Positions 53,300 through 63,095 of a stretch of 64,000 nucleotides of DNA are shown piece after piece. The notes under the pieces are model-generated. The model had not been told where the DNA came from and made no database searches. It saw only the letters and a program-made list of their open reading frames with translations. Within the stretch, counting starts at the first letter, position 1; the number at the start of each line of letters is the position of its first letter. Position numbers and translations under genes: made by a program. This DNA is from Zopfochytrium polystomum (lineage: Eukaryota > Chytridiomycota > Chytridiomycetes > Chytridiales > Chytridiaceae): the NCBI GenBank assembly GCA_025765615.1, contig JAIVFJ010000107.1, positions 156,883 through 220,882 on the forward strand, in the 5' to 3' direction.

Positions 53300-54962
53300 C
53301 ACTGCTGAAGAGCACAGGAACTTGGACCCATCAGACCTTTTGCTGGTATCCAAGCTACCAAAAGAATATCTCCCTTATGCTGATGTGTTTTCCAAGACCA
53401 AGGCAAACCTGCTACCAGCTCAGAGGCCTTATGACTGTGAAATCCCACTCAAGGATGAAACTTGCAGCCCACCTTTCAAGCCACTGTACCACCTCTCTCC
53501 ACCAGAAGCCAAGGCCCTCCAAGAATACATTGAAGAAATGCTGAACAAGGATTCATCCAACCTTCCAAGTCACCAGCTGGAGCTCCCATCTTTTTTGTCA
53601 AGAAGAAGGATGGGGACTGAGACCCTGCGTGGACTACGGAGATCTCAATGAGATGACAGTCAAGAACCGCTATCCACTGCCTCTCATCTCTGAATTACTG
53701 GACAAACTGAGCCATGCAAGGATATTTCCAAGATTGACCTCAGAGGTGCCTACAATTTGGTCAGAATTAATCCCCAGGATCAATGGAAGACTGCCTTCAG
53801 ATGCAAATACGGTCACTTTGAGTACTTGGTCATGCCCTTTGGACTTACCAATGCTCCAGCTATTTTCCAAGGCATGATGAATGACACCTTCAGGGATATT
53901 CTGGACCTTTTTGTCATTGTCTACCTGGATGATATCCTGGTATTTTCATCTGACACTGCAAGCCATATGGGACATGTCAAGACTGTCTTGGAGAGACTCA
54001 GACAGCATCACCTCTATGCAAAGCTGGAGAAGTGTGAATTCCACAAGACCTCCATTGAGTTTTTGGGGTTCATTGTGTCTGACAAAGGGATCTTCATGGC
54101 ACCAGACAAGATCCAAACTATTCTTGAATGGAAGGCTCCAAATTCCATCAAGGATGTTCAAAGCTTCCTTGGGTTTTGCAACTTCTACAGAACCTTCATT
54201 GCCAACTATTCTGCCATAGCCAAGCCTCTCACTGATCTCACCAAGAAGACCACCAAGTTTGAATGGACCCCAGCAGCAGAGCAAGCCTGGCTAGCTATTA
54301 AGACAGCAACCACAAGTGCACCACTCCTTAAGCATGTGGATCCCTTGCTTCCCTTCACCTTGGAAACTGATGCCTCAGACTATGCCCTCGGTGCTGTTCT
54401 GTCCCAGCCAAGCTCTCAGGACCCCTCTGCTCCTCTGCATCCAGTGGCATATTACTCCAGGAAGCTGAACAGTGCTGAGTGTAACTACACAGTCCATGAC
54501 AAGGAGTTGCTTGCAATTGTGGAAGAATTCAAATTCTGGAGACACTACTTGGCTGGTTAAAGGCATCTCTGTCTATTCTGATCACAAGAACCTCACCTTT
54601 TTCAGGGCAAGGAGGTTGCTCAAGCAGAGGCATGCCAGGTGGGCTGAACTGCTCTCTGAGCATGACTTTAAGCTGTGCTATTCTCCTGGCCACCTTAACA
54701 CTGTGGCTGATGCCCTGTCAAGAAGAACAGACCTTGCACCTGAAGGGGGAGATGGTTTCACCCCACCATCCAAGACACACCCCTTTCATTGCTTCCTGAC
54801 AGTGTGTGGGCCCATGCTATTTCCAAGGACCCCAAGCCTCACAAGATTCAAATCAGCCAAGAAGAGGAAAAACTTGAGATACTCAAGACAAGGCATGATG
54901 CAGCAACAGCTGGACACCCAGGAGAGCACAAGACATATGAGCTGGTTTCCAGAGACTTCTAC
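53300..54962 (+). pseudogene. gypsy reverse transcriptase-RNase H-integrase start
   Basis: Linker LLVSKLPKEYLPYADVFSK, then LLPAQRPYDCEIPL. After frame breaks come PCVDYGDLNEMTVKNRYPLP and the main open frame 53757-54560 with YLVMPFGLTNAPAIFQ, the catalytic VYLDDILVF (53922-53936), SDKGIFMAPDKI, LGFCNFYRTFI and RNase H LETDASDYALGAVL. A further shift gives ISVYSDHKNLTFF, then HARWAELLSEHDF and ADALSRR. The integrase zinc-finger start (GHPGEHKTYELVSRDFY) runs into the LTR-F insertion at TCTAC. About five frame breaks make it inactive. Confidence 0.85.
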
Positions 54963-55751
54963 TGTTGGTGATTGCGCCTGGCGTGTCAGAAGGGCACCAA
55001 CAGACTTGAGTCGGCGTGGAGCGGTAAAGCTTGTTTAGAGCGTGAGCCCTTCTCTTGTTAAGAGCGAAGCGCCCTTTGTTGCCAAAGTAGATGGAGAGCC
55101 GATGCTCTCAGACAGATTGGTCTTGTTTAGAGTGCAGAGCACACCCTTTTCTTGTAAGAGCGAAGCGCCCTATACGAACGAGGTATCGACCTGAGGTAGA
55201 ACTTGAAGAGCTTCACAGGTCAAGGTAGAGGGTATGTTGACTCAGATAAGAATAATGGTTTTTGTTTGTTGTATTCGAGGGAAGAGAGAGAGCAGGCAGA
55301 TGTGATCAGGATCTGGGATGATGCTTCTCTGGAGCTGCTGGGGCTCCCCCTTTTATACTGCAGGTGGTCTCAGGAATCAGACTCTGGTGATAGTCTTTTA
55401 GCTCTGAGAGATAGAGTTTAGACTTTGAGGAGTCAGGAGGCAGGCATGACATCATTGTTGCATCACACTGATTTGGCCAAAACTTCCATGGAGTTATGTG
55501 TGCAAAGAAGTAAGTCAGGCTCCCTGTCAAGCTCCTATAATCATTCCTATCAAATTGCAAGAGTGAAGCACACTGATGTGGTCTACCCAGACTGGGGATT
55601 GAAACCACCTCTAAGCACTCGTACAGTGTCAGAGATTGAGAAAGTGTAGATGACACTTGGATCAGTCCTTATGCCATCTTAACTTATCGTTTCTCTTGAA
55701 GACAGGTCAGAGGATCTTAAAAGGTGTAGGTAATGTGTGCAAACTCCAACA
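54963..55751 (-). mobile_element. solo LTR-F in gypsy integrase, TSD TCTAC
   Basis: 789 bp with perfect 6-bp inverted ends (TGTTGG...CCAACA) and exact TCTAC duplications (54958-54962 and 55752-55756). Removing it joins SRDFY to WPGMRKFIKNYV in frame, the normal integrase HHCC region. Minus-strand TATA (tataaaag) lies near 55352. An internal repeated phrase, TGTTTAGAGCGTGAGC / AAGAGCGAAGCGCCC, occurs at 55030-55180. Confidence 0.92.
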
Positions 55752-56457
55752 TCTACTGGCCAGGCATGAGGAAGTTCATCAAGAACTATGTCAGCAGCTG
55801 TGAAACCTGTCAAAGAAACAAATCCAGCAGACACAAGCACTATGGACTTCTGGAGCCCCTCCCAATTGCCATCAGCCCTTCGTCATCAATATCCATGGAC
55901 TTCATTGTGAAACTGCCCCCATCCCATGGATTTGACTCTATCCTTGTTGTCATCTGCAGAAGGACAAAGTTGGCCCATTTCATCCCCTGCACTGAGAATA
56001 TAGATGCACAAGGAACAGCAGACCTGTTTTTGCAGCACATATTCAGGCTCCATGGGCTGCCTCAGTCAATCGTCAGTGACAGAGGACCTCAGTTCAGATC
56101 TCAATTTTGGAAAGCACTCACAGCAGCCCTTGGAATCAAGTCTCAACTGTCAACTGCTTATCACCCTCAGACTGATGGACAAACAGAAAGAGCAAACCAG
56201 ACTCTGGAGCAGTATTTGAGGTGCTATGTCAGCTATCAACAGGATGATTGGCCCACCCTCCTTCCCCTGCAGAATTTGCTCTCAACAATTCTCTCCACTC
56301 AAGCACCCAGCTATCTCCTTTCTTTGCAACCTATCGCTTCAATCCAAGAGGAGATCTTCTGGGACAAGAGACCCTATCCAATGTCCAAGCTCCTGCTGTG
56401 GCTTCACACTTGCATAAGCTCAAGATCATCAGCACCTTCCTGGACTCCACCCTGAAG
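55752..56457 (+). pseudogene. gypsy integrase core
   Basis: Continues the zinc finger (SSCETCQRNKSSRH) and gives the DDE catalytic core: ISMDFIVKLPPS (first Asp), SIVSDRGPQFRSQFWKAL (second Asp), YHPQTDGQTERANQTLEQYL (Glu). Past 56250 the frame shifts to FALNNSLHSSTQLSPFFATY and RFNPRGDLL. It is cut at CTGAAG by the second LTR-F at 56458. Confidence 0.88.
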
Positions 56458-56971
56458 TGTTGGAGTTTGCACACATTACCTACACCTTTTAAGATCCTCT
56501 GACCTGTCTTCAAGAGAAACGATAAGTTAAGATGGCATAGGGACTGATCCAAGTGTCATCTACACTTTCTCAATCTCTGACACTGTACGAGTGCTTAGAG
56601 GTGGTTTCAATCCCCAGTCTGGGTAGACCACATCAGTGTGCTTCACTCTTGCAATTTGATAGGAATGATTATAGGAGCTTGACAGGGAGCCTGACTTACT
56701 TCTTTGCACACATAACTCCATGGAAGTTCTGGCCAAATCAGCGTGATGCAACAATGATGTCATGCCTGCCTCCTGACTCCTCAAAGTCTAAACTCTATCT
56801 CTCAGAGCTAAAAGACTATCACCAAAGTCTGATTCCTGAGCCCACCTGCAGTATAAAAGGGGGAGCCCCAGCAGCTCCAGAGAAGCATCATCCCAGATCC
56901 TGATCACATCTGCCTGCTCTCTCTCTTCCCTCGAATACAACAAACAAAAACCATTATTCTTATCTGAGTCA
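56458..56971 (+). mobile_element. LTR-F, truncated, opposite orientation to 54963-55751
   Basis: The first 514 bp of LTR-F (TGTTGGAGTTTGCAC...TCTGAGTCA), with TATA at 56852-56859. It ends exactly where the LINE-2 A-tail (T-run on this strand) begins, so the LINE either inserted here or was joined here. The rest of the LTR is not found on the far side of the LINE. Confidence 0.85.
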
Positions 56972-57286
56972 TTTTTTTTTTTTTTATTGTTCCAGCCCCA
57001 GAGGGGCTGGCGGGAAGAGAAAGAGCCATCAACGGTGAACCGTAATGGACTACGTCCAGGTATCACCTCAGCAAACCCACCCCATGCGCTACGGACTTAC
57101 AGGGTCGTCAGGCATCTCCACCGCACATAAAGCCACAATGATCAAAGGAGAAGGGGAAAACACAGAATCAAGAAAATAGAGAAGTGAGTCTGAAGGATGT
57201 CAGTGTAAGAGAGGGGAGCATCGGAGGGTTGGGATAAGTCAGATTAGGCCGCAGCCCGTGTCAAGATTGAGAAGGGCAACAGTGGC

Positions 57287-60200
57287 TCAGTGAACGTCAG
57301 GGGGCTCAGCAGGAGATGGGTGACGAGTGGCTCTTGCTTGTTGGCGTGAGGGGAGTTGCATTGTGTGGTGAAGCCAGATAATGCCTGCAACAAGTTTTAT
57401 GCGGCCGAGGTAGTGGTCAATCCATCTGGAGGAAGCCTTGGTGCGCAAAAGCCAGATGCCTGGGCAAGTGTCAGTGGAGTGCCGGCGACTACACGTGGTG
57501 CAGTGAGGTTGAGAGGGTTGTGAGGAGCTGTTACGAGTTCTGTGGGATGATGGAGTGGGAGGGAGGGAAGAGTTGATGTTTGGAGAAGACAGTGGGTGAG
57601 AGGCTGTGGAACGAGGGTGAGAGGCCTGGGAATTTGGTGGAGGGGATCTGCGGGGCTTGGAGCGCTTGTCAGAGGGCTTGATGGACTTTGACTTCTCCCA
57701 AGAGATAGTGTCGTCACAGCGGGGGATCCAAATAAGTCGATGGGCGTCAAGAAGGAGCTGATGGAAAGCGGTGACAAGGGTTTTAAGGACAGAGGCAGCA
57801 GGGTTATCACGTGAGAATAAGGTGTCATAAAAGGATTGAGGGATGAAGCCACGAAGGAGGGAGGAAAAATTGATACAAGATTGATCATCAAAGAGAAATT
57901 CAGGGCGGGAGAGCCAGTAAATGGGATGGGCTTGGGGAGGAGAGCGACCATGAGGTGCAGGAGGAACAGAGGAGGAAAGAGTTTCAGCAAAGGTGTTGCG
58001 AATCATGGCAATGGCGTCAGCAGCTGCAGGGCATTGCCAGACATGCTCTGTGGTTTCCAGAGCGTGGTGGCATCGACGGCAGAGCCCATCAGGGTAGACT
58101 TGAGGGTGTCGTTGGTGTAGAACTTTTTGGGTGGGCAAAGTGTTGCTGAGGATTTGAAGTCGATACTTGCGACGAGCAGAGCCAGGGAGGGTGCCAAAGA
58201 GGGAAGAGGGTTTAATTCCAGAGTGGAGAACAAGAAATGTGGCTTCCCAATGAACTAGGTCAGGGTTGTGGGTGATGTGGGCAAAGGCTGAGGTGTTCAG
58301 AAGTGCAAAATGGTGAGAGAGACCTGTGAGGAGTCGCAGTTGTCGTCGGAGTTGGCCCAAGATGGGGGTATTTGAGATGAAGGCAGTGGCTGGGAGGATC
58401 TGTTGTGAGAGGATTGGTAACAAAGTTGGGTCGGAAGTCAAGGGTACAGATGATGCCAGCTTGTCTGCTCGTTCGTTGCCAGCGTCGCCGTTGTGTCCAC
58501 GAACCCAGGAAACTTGTGGAGGGGGGCCAATCCAAGACTGTAGAGTGGCTGCAACACATGCCCAAAGGGTGGGGTGGGAAGTGGTGTGCAAAAGACGATG
58601 GAGGGAATCAGAGAGGGGAGGTGTGTTGAGCTCGCTGTGTGGATGGGGACTGAAGGAGTTTGAGGGAAAGAGTTTCTCAAAGGTGTGAACCACTCCAAGA
58701 TTGTCAAGTCGAAAAGTGAGGGGCAGGGAAAGCTTTGCAGTGATGGTGAGGGCAGCAAGGAGAGCAGCAATTTCAGCAGTTGTGGAAGAGGCAGAGAGTG
58801 GGGGGAGGGCAAAAGAAAATTCAAAGTTAAGCTCAAGGCAAACAACAGAGCCAGCCATGAAGCCCTCCTCGCGAAGGGAGCCATCGGTGTCAAAGGTCAA
58901 GGATGGGTGAGTATGGGCAAGGTCAGCAGGGAGAAGGGGCACGTCCATTGGTTGATAGCAGGGATTTGTGAAGGGAGCTGGATTGAAAGTGGAGTGGCGG
59001 GAGGTGAGGAGTGGGAAAGGTGTGGGTGTGAAAACGGTGGTGGGGGAAGGTGAGTTAACAAAGAAGATGGGCTGGGAGGGTCGAGTTGCAGTAGCAGTTG
59101 TGCGGCTGCTGATGGGGACTGTGTAGGTGGAGTGTGCAAGGGAAGTTGGATTGTAGGGAGAGATGTGCTTGCTGCAGGGGTAAGAGAATGGGGGGGAGCC
59201 AATGGGGCAGCCAAGGCATTGAACCAAGTGGAAATTGTGGGAGGAAGGGTGAAGGCGTTCAGGGAGCCTGGAGTAGTGATGAGAAAGGAGTTGGGGGTTT
59301 GGGAGTGTGTGAGTCCAGTTAACAATGCGGAAGAATTCCACTTGTGGTGGGGTCATCAGACGGAAAAAACTGCCACGAGCAAGGGGGGGATGGTGAAGGG
59401 GATCCAAAGAAGATGGGTAAAAGGGATTGTAAAGAGGACCATCAGGAGGGCTGTGGTAAAAGACTGGAGAGCCAAAGGTGGGAGCAGCAAAACTAAAGGT
59501 CTTAATGATGTGGTACACTTCACAGAGTTTGTCAGGGAGAGAGCTGTCTTTGTAAGAAGGACTGGTGAGGCGGAGGTCAAAAAGTTGTTCAAAAAAGAAG
59601 ACTGAGTGTGAACGGAGAGTGGGAAGCACTTTGAGAAAAATATGCCAAGGAACTAATGAGTTGATGGAGTGAGCATGAACAGAAAATAGGGGTGGACCAG
59701 AGTATTGGAAGGATGTTTGTTGGTTAAAAAGGAGGGGAATGAGAGACTTGGTGAAGTGTTTTTTTGGCTGGGACAAGGGTAAGGGATGTGAGAAAACTGG
59801 AGCTCCAGAGGCCAGGTCAAGTTGGAGGCGGTGCATCATGATACGGCTTATGTGGCCAATGAGAGAGGGGGAGTTCAAGCGAGAGTTGAGGTCAACAATC
59901 ATGTCAGAGCAGTATTCATTGTAAAAGTCAGGGAAGTTATGGGTCATGGGGTGATGGAGGAGGGCATTGGGAAAAGAGGTGCAGTAGCCAACCAGGCGTT
60001 TGAAGGTTTTGCGACAGAGTGTGGTGAGGTTGTTGAGGAAAGTACGGGGGAGAATGGCAGTTTTCCACAGAAAGCGGACGCGTGGGAGGAGAACGTTACG
60101 GATGAGGTAAGAAGCAATTTTGTCACCCATCTTTTTGTGTTTGATAATGTCGAGGAAATTGGTGGTGGTGGAAAGGATTTGCTGCCGTGCTGCTGAGCTC

Positions 60201-62944
60201 ATACCGTCTGCTGTGAAGTAGTTGCCTAGGTGTCGAAAGGTGGTGTTTGGCGGGTGGATGGGAAGGACTGTGGTGCCCCAGTTGATGGTGGTAGGTGCTG
60301 ATCGCGGGGTGTTGACGGCGGAGATGAAGATTTTCTTGGTGTTAGACTCGATGTCGTTATGTGACTGGTACTCAAAGAGGAGGTCGGCCTGAAGCTGCAG
60401 ATCCTCCAGGGTGCTGGAGAGGGTGTTGGTGTCGTCGACAAGGGCGAAGCCAGTAACAGAGACAGGGGGTGGGGGGTTGAAGAATTGGACAGGGAAGTTA
60501 CGAGGGGTGGGAACTGAGAAAATGAAACCGGTGGTACAGCGATCAAGAACGCAAAGAACAGGGTCCCAAAAGATACGCCAATCAAGGGGTCCCTCAAGGG
60601 AGCCTTGCTGAATCATAGTGCCGATGGGGAAGGAAGGGGATGGGCCAAAAGCTGTGATGACAGAGGAACGAAAACGACGTTGGGAATTGACACGCATGCG
60701 AACATAAGAAGAGGGGAGGTGAATACGTTCCCAGGAGGCAATGAGGCCAGCAACAGGGGCGCTGTCAAAAGCTTTCTTAATGTCGTTGAGGAGAAGGTAT
60801 AAGGGCTGTTTAGTGGAATGGGCAAGGTCAAGGGCGTAGCGTACAAGGTGGAGCGGCGGGTCAGGAGAAGAGCCAGGTAGGGCAGAGAAGTTGCGACCAA
60901 GGAGTACATTGTGAGAAAAGAGGATGGAAGAGACACGAGAAAGACGGATGGATTGAACAACTTTGGCAGCAAGTTCGCAGAGGCTGATTGGACGGAGGTT
61001 AGTGATGTCACCACCCCACGCAGCTTTCTTGGGTAGGGGGAAGATGGAGGAAGATGCCCAAGAGTCCGGGATGTCAAGGAAGAGAAAAGAGCGAATGATG
61101 AGGGAGGAGAAGAATGCAAGAGCATCAGGACCAGCTGCGAGGAGAAGCTCTCTGGAGATTTGGGAGGGGCCGGGGGCTTTGTTTGAGGCAAGAGATGTGA
61201 GAGCGTTTTTGACATCGTTGGCAGAAGGGGGCAGCATAACCTTGGAGAAAAGATCTGGGGGGATGTGGGGACGGGGTTGCATCTCAGAGTGAAATGGAGA
61301 GGATGGTGGGAAGGGAGTGAGGGTACGAGGGCGAAACCAGTGTTCAACCTGTTGTTGGCAGATACCAGGGACAAGGTCAGGATCGTGGGTGATTGAGGGA
61401 CCTTCGGCAGTAGTATAGCGAATGTGGTCGATGCTAGAGTTGCTGCGCGTGCGGTTGAGGATGTTGTTGAGGACAGTCTTTATCTTGCCAGAAGAGAAAA
61501 GGTCGTGTCTATGTGTGAGAGCTGTGGCAATGTCCTCCATTTTGTGCTTTTCTGCTGCCTGGCATTGGGCACGGTAGATGGCCTGGCGATGGCGGTTGAG
61601 GGCGGGGAGTAAAACATCACGATAGTCAGTTGTGTCCAAGAAGCGGGCTTTGTACTGAGAGTGGATGTGGGACAAGAAGGAGTAAGACTGATCTGCGCCC
61701 CACTCAGATGGGGTCAAAGGAATGGAAGGGAAGATGTTAGCCAGATCATGCGCAGGGTCTTTGGCAAGTGCCCACAGTTTCTCTACTTTCCAACGTGCAA
61801 CAAGGAATGGTTTGGCACGGCAATCTATCTTTGGCGCTACTGAGGAGGTTCCCTTGTGAGGAAGGAACTTTTTGCCAAGCCGAAGCAGTAACTCGTGAAA
61901 TGATGTGGAGAGTGTGTCAAGGTGGCTGACGAGGAGTGATGCACGTTCTGGGGAGGGGTATTGAAAGGGTAGGGATGGAGAATGGAGGAACTCAAGCTCG
62001 GAGGGGAGAAGAATGCTGTCCAAGGCTGCAAGGGCTGCTGAGAGGGGGGCAAGCTCAACTGAGACGGCTGAAGTGTAATTGTCGAGTTGCTCCTCTGAAG
62101 CTTCCAGGGGTTTGATGACCTGCCGGCGCAGAGGGGAGAAGGGAAAAGTGTGGAAGGGGGAGGAAGCAAGAATTATGTTGAAGGGGAGGTGGTCTGAAGT
62201 GTCAGTGAGATGGGGCTCTTCAAGTGGAGAAGAAATGTTAGCTTCAGTGACGTAGTCAAGAGCAGGGGGTGAGAGCCAAATGCTGTCCAAACGAGAGGAG
62301 TAGGAGCCAGCAGTGTGTGTGTAAGAGGGTAAGTCTGGGTGCAGGTGTCGAAAGGAATCAACAAAGCCTTTCAGGGAGAGGGTGGGGAGGAACCCATGGC
62401 GGGAAGTAGGTGTGGGGGCTCTGGTGGAGTGGTCAAGGGGGTCAGTGATGGCATTCCAGTCACCAAACCAGTAGGCTTGGTGGGGTGAGGTGGAGTCAGA
62501 TGAGGCAAGAGAGTTGCACCATTTTTGTAAGTCAGGGAGTTCCTCAGATTGGGGGTCAGCAGGCCAGTAAATATTTCGCAGGAGGATGGAGCGTCGAGCA
62601 AAAGATAAGGTGAGGGCAATGGCACGAGTTCCAAAGTGGGAGACGTCAGTGATGTGTGGTGCCAGGGAAGATGAAATGATGAAACCAACGCCAGCGTGAC
62701 GGGAGGGGGTGGAGGATATGAAGAAACCTTTGTAATTCCTAGTGATGTGACGAATGGAGTGGGTGGCCTCTGTGTCAGAGCAGCCAGTTTCTTGAATGGC
62801 AAGGATGGTGGTTTTGGTGTGATCGAGCCAGTGGAAGATAGATGCAGCCTTGGTGGGGAAGGCACGACGGATGTTCCAAGTTGCAAAGCGAGGGAGGGGT
62901 GGTGGTGTGGGGGGTGGTGTGCAAGACACAGGGCTAGTTGACAT
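57287..62944 (-). CDS. LINE-2 ORF2: endonuclease, reverse transcriptase, RNase H (intact)
   Basis: A 1885-codon uninterrupted frame. The APE-type endonuclease (about residues 19-255) shows FATWNIRR, AIQETGCSD, FGDWNAI and TSDHLPF. The reverse transcriptase (about 590-950) has KAPGPSQISREL, NLRPISLCELAAKVVQ, LLLNDIKKAFDS, TMIQQGSLEGPLDW and the catalytic ALVDDTNTL (Asp pair at about residues 836-838, VDD in place of the usual ADD). RNase H (about 1350-1495) shows TFDTDGSLREE, a Glu in TTAEIAALLAAL, and HNGDAGNERADKLA. A Cys/His cluster CRRCHHALETTEHVWQC (about 1620) and a C-terminal CTTCSRRHSTDTC follow a Ser/Pro-rich tail. It would nick the target and copy the LINE RNA there. All catalytic residues appear intact. 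Confidence 0.92.
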   Translation of the reverse strand: MSTSPVSCTPPPTPPPLPRFATWNIRRAFPTKAASIFHWLDHTKTTILAIQETGCSDTEATHSIRHITRNYKGFFISSTPSRHAGVGFIISSSLAPHITDVSHFGTRAIALTLSFARRSILLRNIYWPADPQSEELPDLQKWCNSLASSDSTSPHQAYWFGDWNAITDPLDHSTRAPTPTSRHGFLPTLSLKGFVDSFRHLHPDLPSYTHTAGSYSSRLDSIWLSPPALDYVTEANISSPLEEPHLTDTSDHLPFNIILASSPFHTFPFSPLRRQVIKPLEASEEQLDNYTSAVSVELAPLSAALAALDSILLPSELEFLHSPSLPFQYPSPERASLLVSHLDTLSTSFHELLLRLGKKFLPHKGTSSVAPKIDCRAKPFLVARWKVEKLWALAKDPAHDLANIFPSIPLTPSEWGADQSYSFLSHIHSQYKARFLDTTDYRDVLLPALNRHRQAIYRAQCQAAEKHKMEDIATALTHRHDLFSSGKIKTVLNNILNRTRSNSSIDHIRYTTAEGPSITHDPDLVPGICQQQVEHWFRPRTLTPFPPSSPFHSEMQPRPHIPPDLFSKVMLPPSANDVKNALTSLASNKAPGPSQISRELLLAAGPDALAFFSSLIIRSFLFLDIPDSWASSSIFPLPKKAAWGGDITNLRPISLCELAAKVVQSIRLSRVSSILFSHNVLLGRNFSALPGSSPDPPLHLVRYALDLAHSTKQPLYLLLNDIKKAFDSAPVAGLIASWERIHLPSSYVRMRVNSQRRFRSSVITAFGPSPSFPIGTMIQQGSLEGPLDWRIFWDPVLCVLDRCTTGFIFSVPTPRNFPVQFFNPPPPVSVTGFALVDDTNTLSSTLEDLQLQADLLFEYQSHNDIESNTKKIFISAVNTPRSAPTTINWGTTVLPIHPPNTTFRHLGNYFTADGMSSAARQQILSTTTNFLDIIKHKKMGDKIASYLIRNVLLPRVRFLWKTAILPRTFLNNLTTLCRKTFKRLVGYCTSFPNALLHHPMTHNFPDFYNEYCSDMIVDLNSRLNSPSLIGHISRIMMHRLQLDLASGAPVFSHPLPLSQPKKHFTKSLIPLLFNQQTSFQYSGPPLFSVHAHSINSLVPWHIFLKVLPTLRSHSVFFFEQLFDLRLTSPSYKDSSLPDKLCEVYHIIKTFSFAAPTFGSPVFYHSPPDGPLYNPFYPSSLDPLHHPPLARGSFFRLMTPPQVEFFRIVNWTHTLPNPQLLSHHYSRLPERLHPSSHNFHLVQCLGCPIGSPPFSYPCSKHISPYNPTSLAHSTYTVPISSRTTATATRPSQPIFFVNSPSPTTVFTPTPFPLLTSRHSTFNPAPFTNPCYQPMDVPLLPADLAHTHPSLTFDTDGSLREEGFMAGSVVCLELNFEFSFALPPLSASSTTAEIAALLAALTITAKLSLPLTFRLDNLGVVHTFEKLFPSNSFSPHPHSELNTPPLSDSLHRLLHTTSHPTLWACVAATLQSWIGPPPQVSWVRGHNGDAGNERADKLASSVPLTSDPTLLPILSQQILPATAFISNTPILGQLRRQLRLLTGLSHHFALLNTSAFAHITHNPDLVHWEATFLVLHSGIKPSSLFGTLPGSARRKYRLQILSNTLPTQKVLHQRHPQVYPDGLCRRCHHALETTEHVWQCPAAADAIAMIRNTFAETLSSSVPPAPHGRSPPQAHPIYWLSRPEFLFDDQSCINFSSLLRGFIPQSFYDTLFSRDNPAASVLKTLVTAFHQLLLDAHRLIWIPRCDDTISWEKSKSIKPSDKRSKPRRSPPPNSQASHPRSTASHPLSSPNINSSLPPTPSSHRTRNSSSQPSQPHCTTCSRRHSTDTCPGIWLLRTKASSRWIDHYLGRIKLVAGIIWLHHTMQLPSRQQARATRHPSPAEPPDVH

Positions 62945-62986
62945 AGTTGACTAAGGGGTGCAGGAAGTCCTGCTAATAATGTCTCT

Positions 62987-62987
<1 letters not shown>

Positions 62988-63030
<43 letters not shown>
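62988..63030 (-). repeat. A43 tract between LINE-2 ORF1 and ORF2
   Basis: 43 uninterrupted T on the plus strand, i.e. A43 in the LINE RNA, 44 bp before the ORF2 start codon. The decayed copy has the same tract at the same place, interrupted by single C bases (41328-41350). A second A-rich/T-rich patch lies at 63069-63082. Confidence 0.9.
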
Positions 63031-63031
<1 letters not shown>

Positions 63032-63095
63032 GAGAAATAAGAGTGATATCAATAGCAAAGGGGCTTTCACAAAAAAAAAAAGATAAGAATATTGG

